From positions 1 through 64,000 of the forward strand of contig OOIN01000015.1 in the NCBI GenBank assembly GCA_900323505.1: 64,000 nt of DNA, written 5' to 3'. The notes below the pieces were generated by a model, which saw only the letters and a program-made list of their open reading frames with translations, was not told where the DNA came from and made no database searches. Position numbers and translations under genes: made by a program. Shown piece by piece: positions 49,604 through 60,566 of this stretch; position 1 is the stretch's first letter; every line of letters begins with the position of its first letter. This DNA comes from Ustilago trichophora (lineage: Eukaryota; Basidiomycota; Ustilaginomycetes; Ustilaginales; Ustilaginaceae).

Positions 49604-51603
49604 CATCTGTTCGCAGTCGAGAGACACTGAGGAATGCTAAAAAGCAAGGTGACGACAATCACATTGTCGCACAGATACTTTGTGAGACATCTTCTCTTGG
49701 AGCATACAGTACGCCTTTTCCGAGGGTCAGCATCCGAAGATTTCCAAGACCCTGGTCAAGATAGAATAGCCATTGCATACTTAGACAACGACGTCAACGA
49801 AGGAGCTAACAACCTGTTTCTACGTAGGCACCAACTCCGGCTCACTGCAGCTGGGTGAGGGATATACATGCCAACAAGTCGAAAAAGAAAAGCAAAAAGC
49901 AAAGAGTAGCGTCATCCTGTCTAATCGCCAGCCTAAGACCTCACGACTGCTCGGCTTTTGCTATAACCTAGAGGTGCGCCACATGCGCGCACTAGAACGT
50001 TTAATCAAGTGAGACCTCTTGGTCACCAAACAACCTGCTTCGGGGGCAAGTGTTGTATAGCGAGCTTGAACCCGACACCGAGGCATGATTCTGATCGTCA
50101 TCGTCATCTGTTTTATTGTATGCCTGGTTATTTTGCACAGAAGCATGCATGCGATCGAATTTAAGAATGCTCTGCATAATGGAACACGAGGAAGTCCGGA
50201 CCGATCAGGGGGGGTTTTTTTTTTTCTTTTCGGTTGTTGCAATTCGCAAAGTTGCCCTTTCTGGTTGACAAGATTCTTTCTCTTTGGGGACAATGTATCT
50301 CTTCGTCCAAGATACAACACTGTACTGTGCAGGCCATCTACTCTTCGAATCTAGACCGAAAGAGAAGACAGGGTTGAGAATAGCTAAACCAAAGCAGAAG
50401 TAAAAAAAAGAAAAAGGTTCTGGTTCGCAATGAATTTGTCGCCTGGCTTGACGTGACCAGCGATTCCGCGCCACTCTTTTCAACTCGATGAATCCTGTAG
50501 ATTCTGCAAAGGGATGCAGCTGTACTGCAACAGAGCAGTGTTTGGTAGATCTAGACCTAGATGGTTGGAAATGACGTGTGCTGGAGAAGGTGAGACACCG
50601 GCAGCCGCCATCCGAAGGATAAGAAATATCTTGTGCTTCGAAGGGGTCTACACGTGATGAAACGTCTCTTTTTCTCTCTCTCTCGCTTTGCAGCGGTACA
50701 ACACCAAATTCGGCATCAGAACCACCATCTCTTCCAAGAGGAAAAGTCCTAAGAACCGTGGTCAGACGAAACGATGAAATCACCCTCCCGAAGAAACCAT
50801 TTGTAGCCTAGCAACGAATTGCGTGAGAAAAAGTAGCGATGTTTGACAGCCGAACAATGAAAAAAAAAAAATCAAAAATCAAAAAGAAAATAACTCGATG
50901 TAGAAAGTGAGACACGTTTTTTCCATCGGTACTGTAAAATCGCCGTAGTTTTCGCATGCGAGAGACACAGAGACATCGAGGGGAATGTGGAGAAAGTTTG
51001 AACGCATCATGATTCTCTACCTGCTGTACAGCTTGGCCCTCGTTTAAATGGACATACAGTAGTGTCCCTTTCCGACGGCACCGGGTTGACACACAAGAGA
51101 AACAGGAATACTGTTCTATGTGTAGGTTTGATGTTGACCGGCGTAATCATTACCGTACTATCAGTAATCGCCTTTTTTACCAAACCGGCACATCGAGTCA
51201 ACCCTCGATACCGCATACCACCCTACTGTACTGTACTATAGGGCCAGTGCACAGTATACAAAATTGACCTCTCGAAAAAAAAGAAATCTGTCGGCGAATA
51301 AACGTCAAAAAACATACACTCTCTACTGTAAACAATCGCCCAATTCATACACTCCACTTCTCCCCCCCACTCACACCATCCTCTTGGCTACGACAAGTAT
51401 TCCGGTCGAAAATACTGTTAATCATTCCCCAAACACAACCCAACCAGACCAATCACAACAGAAAACCCAAATACACATGATATACACAACAATTATGAAA
51501 CACTTCAAAAATAACAAAACAAGAAGAAGAAAAGGGAACAACACACCTGCCTGCCTGTTGGCACCAAATTTTTGTTGGTTTTTTGGGCATCAATTGAGAC
51601 AAC
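47536..51603. other. Gene-poor 4-kb region
   Basis: No coding region with a recognisable domain or convincing codon pattern was found on either strand. It holds a GCAGTG hexanucleotide run at about 47746-47774, an A run at 48173-48190, a GA run near 48530-48544, a 34-base A run at 49568-49601, a TTTTTTTT tract near 50213 and GTAC motifs at about 48870, 50321 and 51223. Part may be the upstream region of the His-rich protein gene and the 3' region of the WC-1 gene. A non-coding transcript or a small spliced gene could be missed by eye. Confidence 0.5.
49568..49601. repeat. 34-base poly-A tract
   Basis: An uninterrupted run of 34 A on the plus strand, the longest homopolymer in the window. It could be the tail of a retroposed sequence, but no target-site duplication or gene body was recognised next to it. 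Confidence 0.9.
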
Positions 51604-54600
51604 CTAAGCCTTGGCGGATCCGGAACCGCGTCGACTTTCACTACCGCTACCGGTGTTGCTGCCGTTGTTGGAGCCGTCTTTGTCCGAAGTGTCGCCCGAA
51701 GCGGTGGTGGTGGTAGCTGCGGTTTCGTCGGATGCGTCACCGGAGCCAGAGCGTCGATCGTTGGGAGCGCGTTCGCCAAAGGGTGAGATTTCGGAGCCGG
51801 AACTGCTGCTGCTGCCTCGGTCGGTGCTGCTACCCGCATGCAGGTAGGCCAGCGTCGCTGAGGGGCGAAGATGCTGTCGATGGCCGTGACCGTGGTCGGG
51901 TCGTCGTTTGATCGGACTCGGCGCCTGGATGTGAGGTACAACCATACCTTGACCGTTGCCAAAGGGTGGAGCATCCACGTGACCGCTGCGACGACGACCG
52001 CCGATCAACGTCGGGCTCTGCGGCGTCGAAAGCTTGACACCGTTGGCCGGCAAGCCTTGGACACCGGCAGCAAAGTGATCCCTCGACTGGCGACGCAGCG
52101 CTCGGATCTCGTCCTTGAGACGACGGTTGACATTCTTGAGCTGATGCATCTCGAATACCCACGAGCTGCTGCGGTACGTCGACAACTCGGCAAACACCGA
52201 GGTGAGCGAGTCGACACTCGTGCCAGTAGCATCAAACGCCGGCTGAGGACCACCTTTGGGATAGGCCACGTTCGGGATCATCCACGAGCTTTCCGCCGAT
52301 GCACGCTGGACGTGGACAAAGACGGTGGGCAGTGCAGGGCCCGCAGCTGCCGACGAAGGATAGAACGACGAAAAGACGGGTGTAGTGTTGCGAACACCAT
52401 CGCCCATCAAATGCGAGACGCTCATGGCCTGACTGCTACGGAGTGCTTGCAACAGCGAAGGCGCAGCTTCGTAGTTGGTCACCTCGAGCACGTGGCGACC
52501 AAAGACGTCCTTGCTGTCGCAGTTGAGCACCTCAGCGATCGGACCGGTCGTGCTGAGAAAGATGCCATCGATCGAGAGCTTGGCCCAGAAAGAAGGTTGA
52601 GCCGACTCGGCACCTCGACGAACGTGCTCCCACGCCAAGTTGTACACTGGACGCGGTCGACCGCTCGAGATGACAACCTTTCGGCCCTTGCCTTGCTCGA
52701 GATGCAGCTTGCCGGTGCTCTCGATCCATCGATGACCGTCGTGCTTGTGACGCATACGGAAGATCAAATTGACACGTGGACCAGCTTGACCACCGCCACC
52801 TTTTGTCAGAGGATTGGCAATACCCTCTGTACGAAGATTTCGCGAAGCAGCCGCAGCAATGCTGGCGTTGCTCGTCGAATCCTTGAGCTCGCGGAAAACA
52901 GGAACGACATCACTGGGATGGCAGAACTCTGAGATCGACTTGCCAATCACCTCCTCAGCAGAATAGCCAAGGATGCGCTCGATCGATGGCGACACGTAGA
53001 GGAAAGTACCTTTGAGCGAGAGCACATAGATGAGGTCGTGCGAGTTCTCCAACAGCACCCGCGACCACTGTTTTGCGTCGCAGGGACCAACGCCGTGAAT
53101 GAGGTCGAGAATGTCGGCGGCAATAGCAGCTTGCTTGGAGGCCTCAGCATCCGCATCCTTGATCATCTCTTCCGAGCCTAGGATGGCCGAGGGAGGAGGA
53201 TCGTTGACGGATCGGTAGTTGACGAGGTACGAGCCGTCTTCCTTGCGCTCGAGGATCGCACCGGGCTGTTCAACCAAGTCGACTTGGAAACCGACGAGGA
53301 AGTCGACCTGAGACGGATCAGACCACGAAACGGGAACGACGGTGACCAAGTTGATGAAGGGACTGCCATCCTTGCGGTAGTTGATGAGACTCGCCTGGCA
53401 TTCACGGAAGCCGGTCAAGTGTCGCTTGAGATGCTCTACGGCGCGGTTGTCGGTGTGCTGACGCTCGGCACCCGCCTCAAGAGGCACGCCAGGTGTCTGG
53501 AGGAAGCGACAGTTCTTGCCGAGAATCTCATGGAGGGTGTAGCCGGTCAGGTGGCAGAAGGTCTCGCTGGCGTAGATGAGCGGCTGTTCCGGGTGACGAG
53601 CATCCGAGATGGCAAAAGAACAGGATAGATCGACGGGTCCAAGTGCGATGCTCGGATTGGATCGAGTGATGGCCTTCGAGAGAATGCCGAGGACATCTAC
53701 ACCTGAAGACGAGTACTTGTTCGAGGTGGGGACCGCCTCGCCGGAGGAAGTGTTGAAGTTGCCCTGGTAGACTGACGAAGGTGCATCGAGACCATTGGCA
53801 CTACCGTTGCCAGCAGCGGCACCGCCAGTCTGCATGAAGCTGTTGGAACGACTATCGAGCATCTTTTGTGGCGACAGGCTAGACGACGACACGGATGAGC
53901 CGGAAGAATCGTTCATAAACGAGACACTGCGCGATGTCAGCGGCATGGCCTGCTGAGGACTGGCGCTGATCTGACCATTGTCGGCGTTCAAGCCTCGCTT
54001 GGCACCTCGGCCAGCAACAGGAGTGAAGCCACTGACGGCTTGTGCGGCGGCAGTCTGCGGAGTGAGCGGGAAGCCTTGCTGGGGAGGCATCATGTTGGCA
54101 GCACCCTGCTTGGCGGCCTGTCGTGAGAGACGTCGACGCTCTTGGAGACTGAGGTTGGCTTTGGCAGCGTTGGGGGCAGTGATGCCAGTGATGCCACGGT
54201 GCATGGGCGGTGGATTGCGCTTGAAAGTGGAAACGCGAGGGATGGAAGAGGTGCTGCGACTGCCAACTCCATTAGGGCCTGGTGCGATGCTGGTGCTCAT
54301 GAGCTGTGTATGATGAGCAGCGATCTGATCGCGGTATGAAGCTGTCATGTCGCGGGCACCTTTGACGCCACTGTCGGTAACGCCATTCTCTTGCGCCGAT
54401 GGCATGGACATGGGCATGTGACCGTTCTGGAGCTGAGATGGAGGAATGAGACCATTGCCGTTGCCATTGGCATTTGCAACGTGCTCGGAAGAGGTGACGT
54501 TGCCAAAGTCGAAGCTAGGGGCGGCGTTGGCTGCAACGGCAGCGTTGCTCATATCCCAAGAGTCCATGAGGTCGTTGCCAAAGGACTCGCCATAGTTGCT

Positions 54601-54936
54601 GCCGTACATGAGCGAGTTGGACTGGCTCATGAGGGTGGAGCCACCCATCATGTCGAGGCCGCCATTGGTGATCAGATTGGCACCGTCGAGGCCGCCATCC
54701 ATACCCTGATCGGAGAAGGAAGAGACCATATCGCCGTTGGGACCCAGCAGAGATGCGTCGCCGCCGACTTGGGTAGAGCCATTGGTGGCGATAGGATTGC
54801 CGAGATTGTCGGTGGTGGCGGTGATGGTGGTGGTGGTGGTGGTGGTGGTTAGGGGGTTGGTGGAGGAGATAGGATTGGCGACCTCTGCCTGGGAAGGAGA
54901 GGAGATGAAAGCGTCAAAGTCAAAGGTGTCGGCCAT
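51604..54936 (-). CDS. White collar-1-type blue-light photoreceptor, basidiomycete form
   Basis: 1110 residues from MADTFDFDAFIS (54936); CTACTCGTAG upstream suggests a leader intron. The N-terminal 400 residues are Ser/Asn/Gln-rich. The LOV domain (about 445-570) contains GKNCRFLQ with the flavin-adduct cysteine, ASETFCHLTGYTLHEILG before it and NYRKDGSPFINLVTV after it. A second PAS domain (about 630-740: GTFLYVSPSIERILGYSAEEVIGKS) and a third (about 780-900) follow. A short basic coiled coil (RRLKDEIRALRRQSRDHF, about 930-950) comes next, then a Ser/Gly-rich tail. No GATA zinc finger is present, as is usual for basidiomycete WC-1, which works with a finger-bearing WC-2 partner. Role: light-driven transcription. 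Confidence 0.93.
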   Translation of the reverse strand: MADTFDFDAFISSPSQAEVANPISSTNPLTTTTTTTTITATTDNLGNPIATNGSTQVGGDASLLGPNGDMVSSFSDQGMDGGLDGANLITNGGLDMMGGSTLMSQSNSLMYGSNYGESFGNDLMDSWDMSNAAVAANAAPSFDFGNVTSSEHVANANGNGNGLIPPSQLQNGHMPMSMPSAQENGVTDSGVKGARDMTASYRDQIAAHHTQLMSTSIAPGPNGVGSRSTSSIPRVSTFKRNPPPMHRGITGITAPNAAKANLSLQERRRLSRQAAKQGAANMMPPQQGFPLTPQTAAAQAVSGFTPVAGRGAKRGLNADNGQISASPQQAMPLTSRSVSFMNDSSGSSVSSSSLSPQKMLDSRSNSFMQTGGAAAGNGSANGLDAPSSVYQGNFNTSSGEAVPTSNKYSSSGVDVLGILSKAITRSNPSIALGPVDLSCSFAISDARHPEQPLIYASETFCHLTGYTLHEILGKNCRFLQTPGVPLEAGAERQHTDNRAVEHLKRHLTGFRECQASLINYRKDGSPFINLVTVVPVSWSDPSQVDFLVGFQVDLVEQPGAILERKEDGSYLVNYRSVNDPPPSAILGSEEMIKDADAEASKQAAIAADILDLIHGVGPCDAKQWSRVLLENSHDLIYVLSLKGTFLYVSPSIERILGYSAEEVIGKSISEFCHPSDVVPVFRELKDSTSNASIAAAASRNLRTEGIANPLTKGGGGQAGPRVNLIFRMRHKHDGHRWIESTGKLHLEQGKGRKVVISSGRPRPVYNLAWEHVRRGAESAQPSFWAKLSIDGIFLSTTGPIAEVLNCDSKDVFGRHVLEVTNYEAAPSLLQALRSSQAMSVSHLMGDGVRNTTPVFSSFYPSSAAAGPALPTVFVHVQRASAESSWMIPNVAYPKGGPQPAFDATGTSVDSLTSVFAELSTYRSSSWVFEMHQLKNVNRRLKDEIRALRRQSRDHFAAGVQGLPANGVKLSTPQSPTLIGGRRRSGHVDAPPFGNGQGMVVPHIQAPSPIKRRPDHGHGHRQHLRPSATLAYLHAGSSTDRGSSSSSGSEISPFGERAPNDRRSGSGDASDETAATTTTASGDTSDKDGSNNGSNTGSGSESRRGSGSAKA

Positions 54937-57900
54937 ACTTGGGACAGGTGAGTTGTTGCTGCCTACGAGTAGAAGTAGCAACGATGAATGGAAAGAGTTT
55001 TGGGGAAAAAGGGCCGACTTGTTCAGAGGCTGGTATATGAGAGTAGGTATCGGTTTATGAGAGGGAGGGAGGATGGGTGTAGAGGAACGAGAAGCCTTGG
55101 GATTACGATCAGAAGAGCGCTGGCGTAACGAATCGGACGCCTGAAAAAAAGGAGGATCGCGTTGATGAGAAGAGAGGATGCCTGTGCGACTGTTAAAGAA
55201 GCTGGTACCTAGATTCTCAAGAACAATAAGGACAAGATGTGAAGAAGAAGTCCTTGGCTCAGATGATCGTGAAGCAAGAGTCGAAGTCGAGAGGAAGGGT
55301 GGAAGTGGAGACTGGGTGATTCAGTGAAGCGAAAAGGTCGCGAGAAAGCAGTGAAAAGAGATGGCAGAGCGATGTCGGCTGCCTGGAAGATGCAACAAGA
55401 GTTGGCCTAAGGAATCGTGGTCGCGAAAGCGCGACGTGCGCTGAAACGATGAAAGCCTAGCTCTCACTTTGCTGCAAACTGTGATTCAGATGCAGCGGGA
55501 AGTGGTGTTGTTGGGCGGGGCTGCAAGGCTCGGAACCTTTTTTTTTTTTTTTTTTGCAAGTGGCGCGATGAAACGAACCTCCCTGTTGTTAGAAGAGGAG
55601 CAGGAGCGCTTCTTACGAAAAAGGAGTCGAGTGACGCAGTGATGAGCCTAAGATAAAGGCTCGAGTTGAATGAGTTGTGATGGGGGCGATTCGGATGTAC
55701 GCAGCATCAAAGCCAGTGTGACTGAGAGTTGTAGGTGTAAAGGTCGAGGAGAGAACTCGAAGCGCAGTTGTGTGAATCGTTGGTGAAGAGAAGCGTAAGA
55801 GTGCGGTTGAATGGTTGGTTGATGGATTGAGGCCGAAGTTGTTGGTGAAAAGAGTGGTGTGGTGTGATTGTTATTCGGATGGTAGCTGAATGGAGCTGAT
55901 GAGAAGTGAAGAGTAGAGTAGCCTAGCGATATCGGAGGCTGTGGTGATGTTAGCCCAAAGAGGGGTTTGGTGAAGGTTTGATGCTGATTTAGATCTTCAT
56001 CAAATCAATATTGAGAGTGACCGAACAATGGGTTGGGATGGTGGTTGAGAGTCAAGCTGTCAATCCGATCGTTGCCACCATACTATCGGTTGCAAACTGT
56101 GATTTTGGGTGGTACGGTGCAGTGCCCAAATCCTGTTTTTCTCTTTCTGTATCCTCTGGTGTTGTGCCCTTGATTGAATGTCGCGCGCAGCACAGAGTTG
56201 GTCGGGAGGCACGGCAAGAGTGTTGTTTGGGCGTCGAGTAGGCAAACTTTTTTTTTTTTTTCTTTCTTTCTTTTCTATTTTCTTCCTTTTTGCACGCGTC
56301 TCCTCTCTTCTCTTGCCTCCTCTTGAAACAGAGCCGCGCACCTCCTATGTCGACGCAAAACTTGTGGAATTGCACAGAGAGCTGTGTACAGTAACCACAT
56401 TTGTCACAATGCACAGTACCGTATGACAAGCTTGTACCACAATCTTGAGCACCAGGATATAGTATCGAGATACTTGAGCATAAAGTACGTCGTTGATTTT
56501 CAACTCTCAGCTTGGTGAGAGGTACAGTAGCAAGCATGGTGTGGCATCGAGTTCAAGAGAAGGCAAAGGGGCGGACCAACAACCGCAAAAGGCAAAGAGC
56601 ACTGGAGTCCGAGCCGTCAAGAAGCTTGCACGGCCATTACAGTACTGTATCGGCATCAGACCGACAGAGGCATGCACCGATGGTGGTGGAAAGAATCAAG
56701 GGTCACACTGTTGAAATGCCTCCAACCTCATTTTCAGATCCAAGAATTTGCGTCGCACTAAGCGTCAATTTCACCCACAACGTACAGTACAGTACAGTAC
56801 AGTACTTATCCGACTCCTCTCTTTTTGTTTGGAAACACATCCAGCTTGGCATTGGTTTTTGAGTGACTGTATTGTAATAGCTCCTTGTCATTCTAGAATC
56901 GATTCAGGTAGGCTCAAACTGGAACAAAGAAACAGCGGTTGAAAGGAGGCACGAGAAACCAAAGTAGAGAGGCTTTCTTGCCATCGATCTTCGGCTCGGT
57001 TCGCACATGACTCGTTGTTCGGCTGTACTTTAGCGTCGTATCGCACACGAACCAGAGACGAACGACGCAGCCAAGGATCGGCCTGAATTCACTCACTCTC
57101 GAGAATTGATTGAAATCGGATTTGAGACCGGGCTTTCCAAATAAAATCCTGAACTTGGAAAGCGGCCAACCCCTCGTTGCACCAGTCACAATCCGTACGG
57201 TATGGAATCCCAAATCGAAATGAAAAAAAAAAAAAAATAAATAAAAAATAAAAAAAATGTCTAATTGCAAAGTTGACGCCGCATTGGACCCTGGGGTTCT
57301 TGCAGCCTCCCGACACGGCTTCTCGCGCGCGCAAAGTGACGGAAGAGTTTGCCACAAGACCCTTCTATTGTTCGGACCCGCACAGCGATCAAATTACGGG
57401 ATGTGTGCCTTTCTTTGCGCAAACATCTACTGTACGCCGCCTCGCTCCCACGCTTCCAACCTCCCGAAAGTTCGGCTCCATGCAATCATCTCCGTTGCTC
57501 CTTGACATGAGCTTTTGATGGTCTAGCCTAAGATAGCCAGGCGGCACGTCCAGTGTAGATCGCAGTCCTGTACCAAAGTAGTAGCTCGCCAACAAGGATT
57601 GGTACTGACACAAAAATACGCGCGCAAATGCGAATTGAAAACTTCACTCTGTACTGCAATGTCTTCCAGTTCGAGTCGTACGCAGACATGTAAGGAGGTT
57701 TTGATTTCGACCATGACACCAACAAGCAAAGCTCTGCAAACACAGAAGAAGCAATGTTCGTCTCGTGCGACGCGAAACGAAAAACTCCCAATCGTACGTG
57801 TTAGACTTGGATTCACGATCGCCGATTTTGTATCATCATAATAAAAACCAACCCGATCAGTGCAAACCGCACGGCCGCGTGATTTCCAAAGAGAGAAGAT

Positions 57901-58006
57901 TGAAACGACATCCAGACACACACTCAGACGGTCACCAACAACTAAATCGTTGTCAGTCCCTCTTCTTCTTTTCCCTACACCATCCTCTTGAACTAGCATT
58001 GCAACC
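54937..58006. other. 3-kb region upstream of WC-1 and FIP1, no gene found
   Basis: Mostly purine-rich low-complexity sequence on the plus strand from 54990 to 56000. An 18-base T run lies at 55538-55555, another near 56248-56260, an A run near 57221-57260, and GTAC motifs at 56638-56650 and 56782-56805. The length fits a large regulated promoter for WC-1 (minus), with the FIP1 promoter (plus) at its far end. No coding sequence could be supported. Confidence 0.55.
56782..56805. repeat. (GTACA)4GTAC pentanucleotide repeat
   Basis: Four GTACA units and a final GTAC, 24 bases without interruption. A related TACAGTACTGTAT lies 130 bases upstream. Confidence 0.95.
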
Positions 58007-60424
58007 ATGGAGGACGACGACGACGCTTTCTTGTACGGCGAAGAGCCTGCCCCTCCTTCCAACACCACCGCTTCCAACCCACAAGATGACAATACAGCTC
58101 CCAAGGCTGCAGCCGCCAACCATGATAAAGAGCAAGAAGAAGAGAATGACGAGGACAATGATGGTGACGATGGTGACGATGACGATGACGTTGATGATGA
58201 CGACGACGACGATAGCGATTCCGACATCGAGTTCATCATCGACACAACACAAGAGCCACAACAGCCTCCGCCCCGTCCAGGCTTTCAACGTCCAGGTGTT
58301 GCCGGTGCACGTCCACTTCCCAACCAGAGCACTCCTCAGCGTCCTCAATCCACTCTTACATCCGAATACACCCCACTGTCTCGCTCACAGCTTCTAGCCA
58401 ATGCCAGCCCTGCTTCGGCATCCGCTGTCGGCGCCGCGGCTCAGCCAGCAGGTCTCTCTTCATCAGGAGCACCTCCCCCTCCTCCTCCTCCCGGTGCTCC
58501 TCCCGTCAAGCCTCAGACAGTCTTGGATGGCGCCGGACCCGAAGGCGGTCCTCCCTCTGTCCCCTCCACCGCGCCACCACTCAATCTCTCCCCCGGACCC
58601 CAAGACCGCGCATATCCCAAACCCGAAGACGCTGTCGAGGAAGAAGATTCCTCATCCCAAGACATCTTTGATGTCGACCTCGAAAGTCTCCCCGAAAAGC
58701 CATGGAGGCGCTACGGTGCCGACCTCACCGACTACTTCAACTACGGCTTCAACGAGGATTCCTGGACCGTCTGGCGTGGCAAAAAGGAACGCATGACAGA
58801 TGCCAGAAAGCAGGCAGAGAACAGCTTGTTTGGTGGCGCTTCCAACCCAGACATGATGCCCAACATGCACCAGATGATGGCCATGATGCCGCCACCCCAA
58901 GCCATGCAGGCCATGATGGCGCAGAATGGAGTGGGGATGCCGCCCATGCCACCTGATCAGATGATGGCCATGATGGCCAGCATGTCGGGCATGCCCGGTA
59001 TGCCACCCATGCCCCCGATGGGCAATATGCAGCAGATGGGTGCAAGAGGCATGAATCCGATGATGATGCCCGGTATGTTTGGCGGTCAGCCATCCAACGG
59101 TGGTCCCGGACCTTCTGGACTCGACCCCCAACAGCAGCAGCAACAGCAGCAGCAGCAACGCTTCAGCAACTCTCCTTTCCCGCAACCTCCTCAAGACGGT
59201 CAAAACTCGCCCTATCCACCATCATCGCAACCAAATGACAAGCCAAACGACCAAGCTTCCGAACCACAAGAACCGGGACACGACTGGGACACACGCGCCA
59301 GCCCGCCACGTCACGTCGTCAAAGACGAGACGCACAACGATGCGCCTCCTACTGGCCTTGCTCCCGGTATGCCACCTATCCAGCCCATGTCCAACGCCGA
59401 CATGTCGGCCTTTTTCGGCGCTGCAGGTGTCGATCTCTCCCAAGCCGCCGCTGTCGGTTTCCCAGTGTCTCACAACGGCACTGACATTTCCAACGATACC
59501 AATCGGAAACCTCCGCTTGCTCCAACGGCGCCTTCGTCCAGAACGGGACCTCTGCCGAAATCTGCCCCTTCTGGGCCCGCTGCAGCAGCAGCTGCAGCAG
59601 CAGGGGCGAAAGGTACTTCTATTCGAGGACGTGCCGCTGCGGCTGTAGCTTCATCTACTAGCTCTCGTAGCGGTCGTGCTGTTTCTCCGACTTTGCCGCC
59701 TAATGTTCCGTCCGGTCCCAAGAATCCAGGAAAGCGATACAACGATAGGGATACGGGTGCTGGCGCGGCTGATTTGCTCGATTACGGTGCCACTGCCGGT
59801 GCCGGTGACGGAGCAGGGGAAGATCACGCAGACGAGTGGGATACTCGAGAACGTGGACGTGAATCAGGAGGATGGGATAGTCCCGAACGATCATCTCGTC
59901 GTACTGCCACTAGTACCAAATCTCGTCGTGAAACAAACGAACCTCCAACAAACGAAGAACCTTTGTCTCGTCGACGAACCTCTTCCTCCAAACATGAAAC
60001 AGCGGTTGAGGACGATGCAGCATCACAAACTTCGATTTCTTCCCGACGCAAACGTAACACCACCACTGCTTCTTCTTCACATCATCGTAGCGAACATAAG
60101 GCCGAACGGGAATCCTCTTCTTCATCTTCTTACCATCGTACTTCCGAAAGGGAAAGGGAGAGGGAGAGGGAGAGGGAAGCGCGTTCTCAAGCCAGATCCG
60201 ACCGTAGATCGGGACGAGATTTCGAAGAGATGAAAATTCCAACCGGACCAGCGGCCGATGTGGGTGTTGGAGGTAAGAGGGCGAGTAGGAAAAGATCCGC
60301 TCCTGAAGATGAGGATGTTTCGGTTGATCCTGTTGGTCATGGGAAGAGTAAATCTTCGAGAAAAGTTACCGCTGCTGGTGGTGGTGGTGGTGGTGGTGGT
60401 GGTGGGTCGAGGAAGAAACGCTAG
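58007..60424 (+). CDS. FIP1: FIP1, pre-mRNA polyadenylation factor
   Basis: 805 residues, one exon. An acidic N-terminus (EDDDDAFLYGEE, then a long Asp run and DIEFIIDT) leads to Pro-rich sequence. The Fip1 motif lies at about 224-256 (LESLPEKPWRRYGADLTDYFNYGFNEDSW) and is complete. A Met/Pro/Gly-rich stretch, a poly-Gln run near 375-385 and a long RE/RS-rich basic tail (SEREREREREREARSQARS) follow, ending in a poly-Gly run and SRKKR. Fip1 links poly(A) polymerase to the cleavage and polyadenylation factor in the nucleus. The acidic N-terminus and the YGADLTDYFNYG core leave little doubt. Confidence 0.95.
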   Translation: MEDDDDAFLYGEEPAPPSNTTASNPQDDNTAPKAAAANHDKEQEEENDEDNDGDDGDDDDDVDDDDDDDSDSDIEFIIDTTQEPQQPPPRPGFQRPGVAGARPLPNQSTPQRPQSTLTSEYTPLSRSQLLANASPASASAVGAAAQPAGLSSSGAPPPPPPPGAPPVKPQTVLDGAGPEGGPPSVPSTAPPLNLSPGPQDRAYPKPEDAVEEEDSSSQDIFDVDLESLPEKPWRRYGADLTDYFNYGFNEDSWTVWRGKKERMTDARKQAENSLFGGASNPDMMPNMHQMMAMMPPPQAMQAMMAQNGVGMPPMPPDQMMAMMASMSGMPGMPPMPPMGNMQQMGARGMNPMMMPGMFGGQPSNGGPGPSGLDPQQQQQQQQQQRFSNSPFPQPPQDGQNSPYPPSSQPNDKPNDQASEPQEPGHDWDTRASPPRHVVKDETHNDAPPTGLAPGMPPIQPMSNADMSAFFGAAGVDLSQAAAVGFPVSHNGTDISNDTNRKPPLAPTAPSSRTGPLPKSAPSGPAAAAAAAAGAKGTSIRGRAAAAVASSTSSRSGRAVSPTLPPNVPSGPKNPGKRYNDRDTGAGAADLLDYGATAGAGDGAGEDHADEWDTRERGRESGGWDSPERSSRRTATSTKSRRETNEPPTNEEPLSRRRTSSSKHETAVEDDAASQTSISSRRKRNTTTASSSHHRSEHKAERESSSSSSYHRTSEREREREREREARSQARSDRRSGRDFEEMKIPTGPAADVGVGGKRASRKRSAPEDEDVSVDPVGHGKSKSSRKVTAAGGGGGGGGGGSRKKR

Positions 60425-60566
60425 CTTTAAACTCTTAATTCACACCGGTTTTGAGCAATGATGAGGCATTTGTGTGAAGATGTGACACATGTTCAATGCA
60501 ATGCGATGTAAGGGGGAAGGGACGAGAAAAAGTGTCGAGGACATTATGAATGATAGTTTATGTACC
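60425..60566. other. Short spacer between convergent genes
   Basis: 142 bases separating the stop codons of FIP1 and the RNPS1-like gene; their 3' ends must lie close together or overlap. Confidence 0.6.

Noticed and set aside
49111..49764. A 217-codon plus-strand frame ending in a Lys run
   Set aside because: The Lys run is the 34-base A tract, and the remaining sequence lacks any recognisable motif.
50205..50783. A 192-codon minus-strand frame in the gene-poor region
   Set aside because: Low-quality composition, no motif, and it crosses homopolymer tracts.
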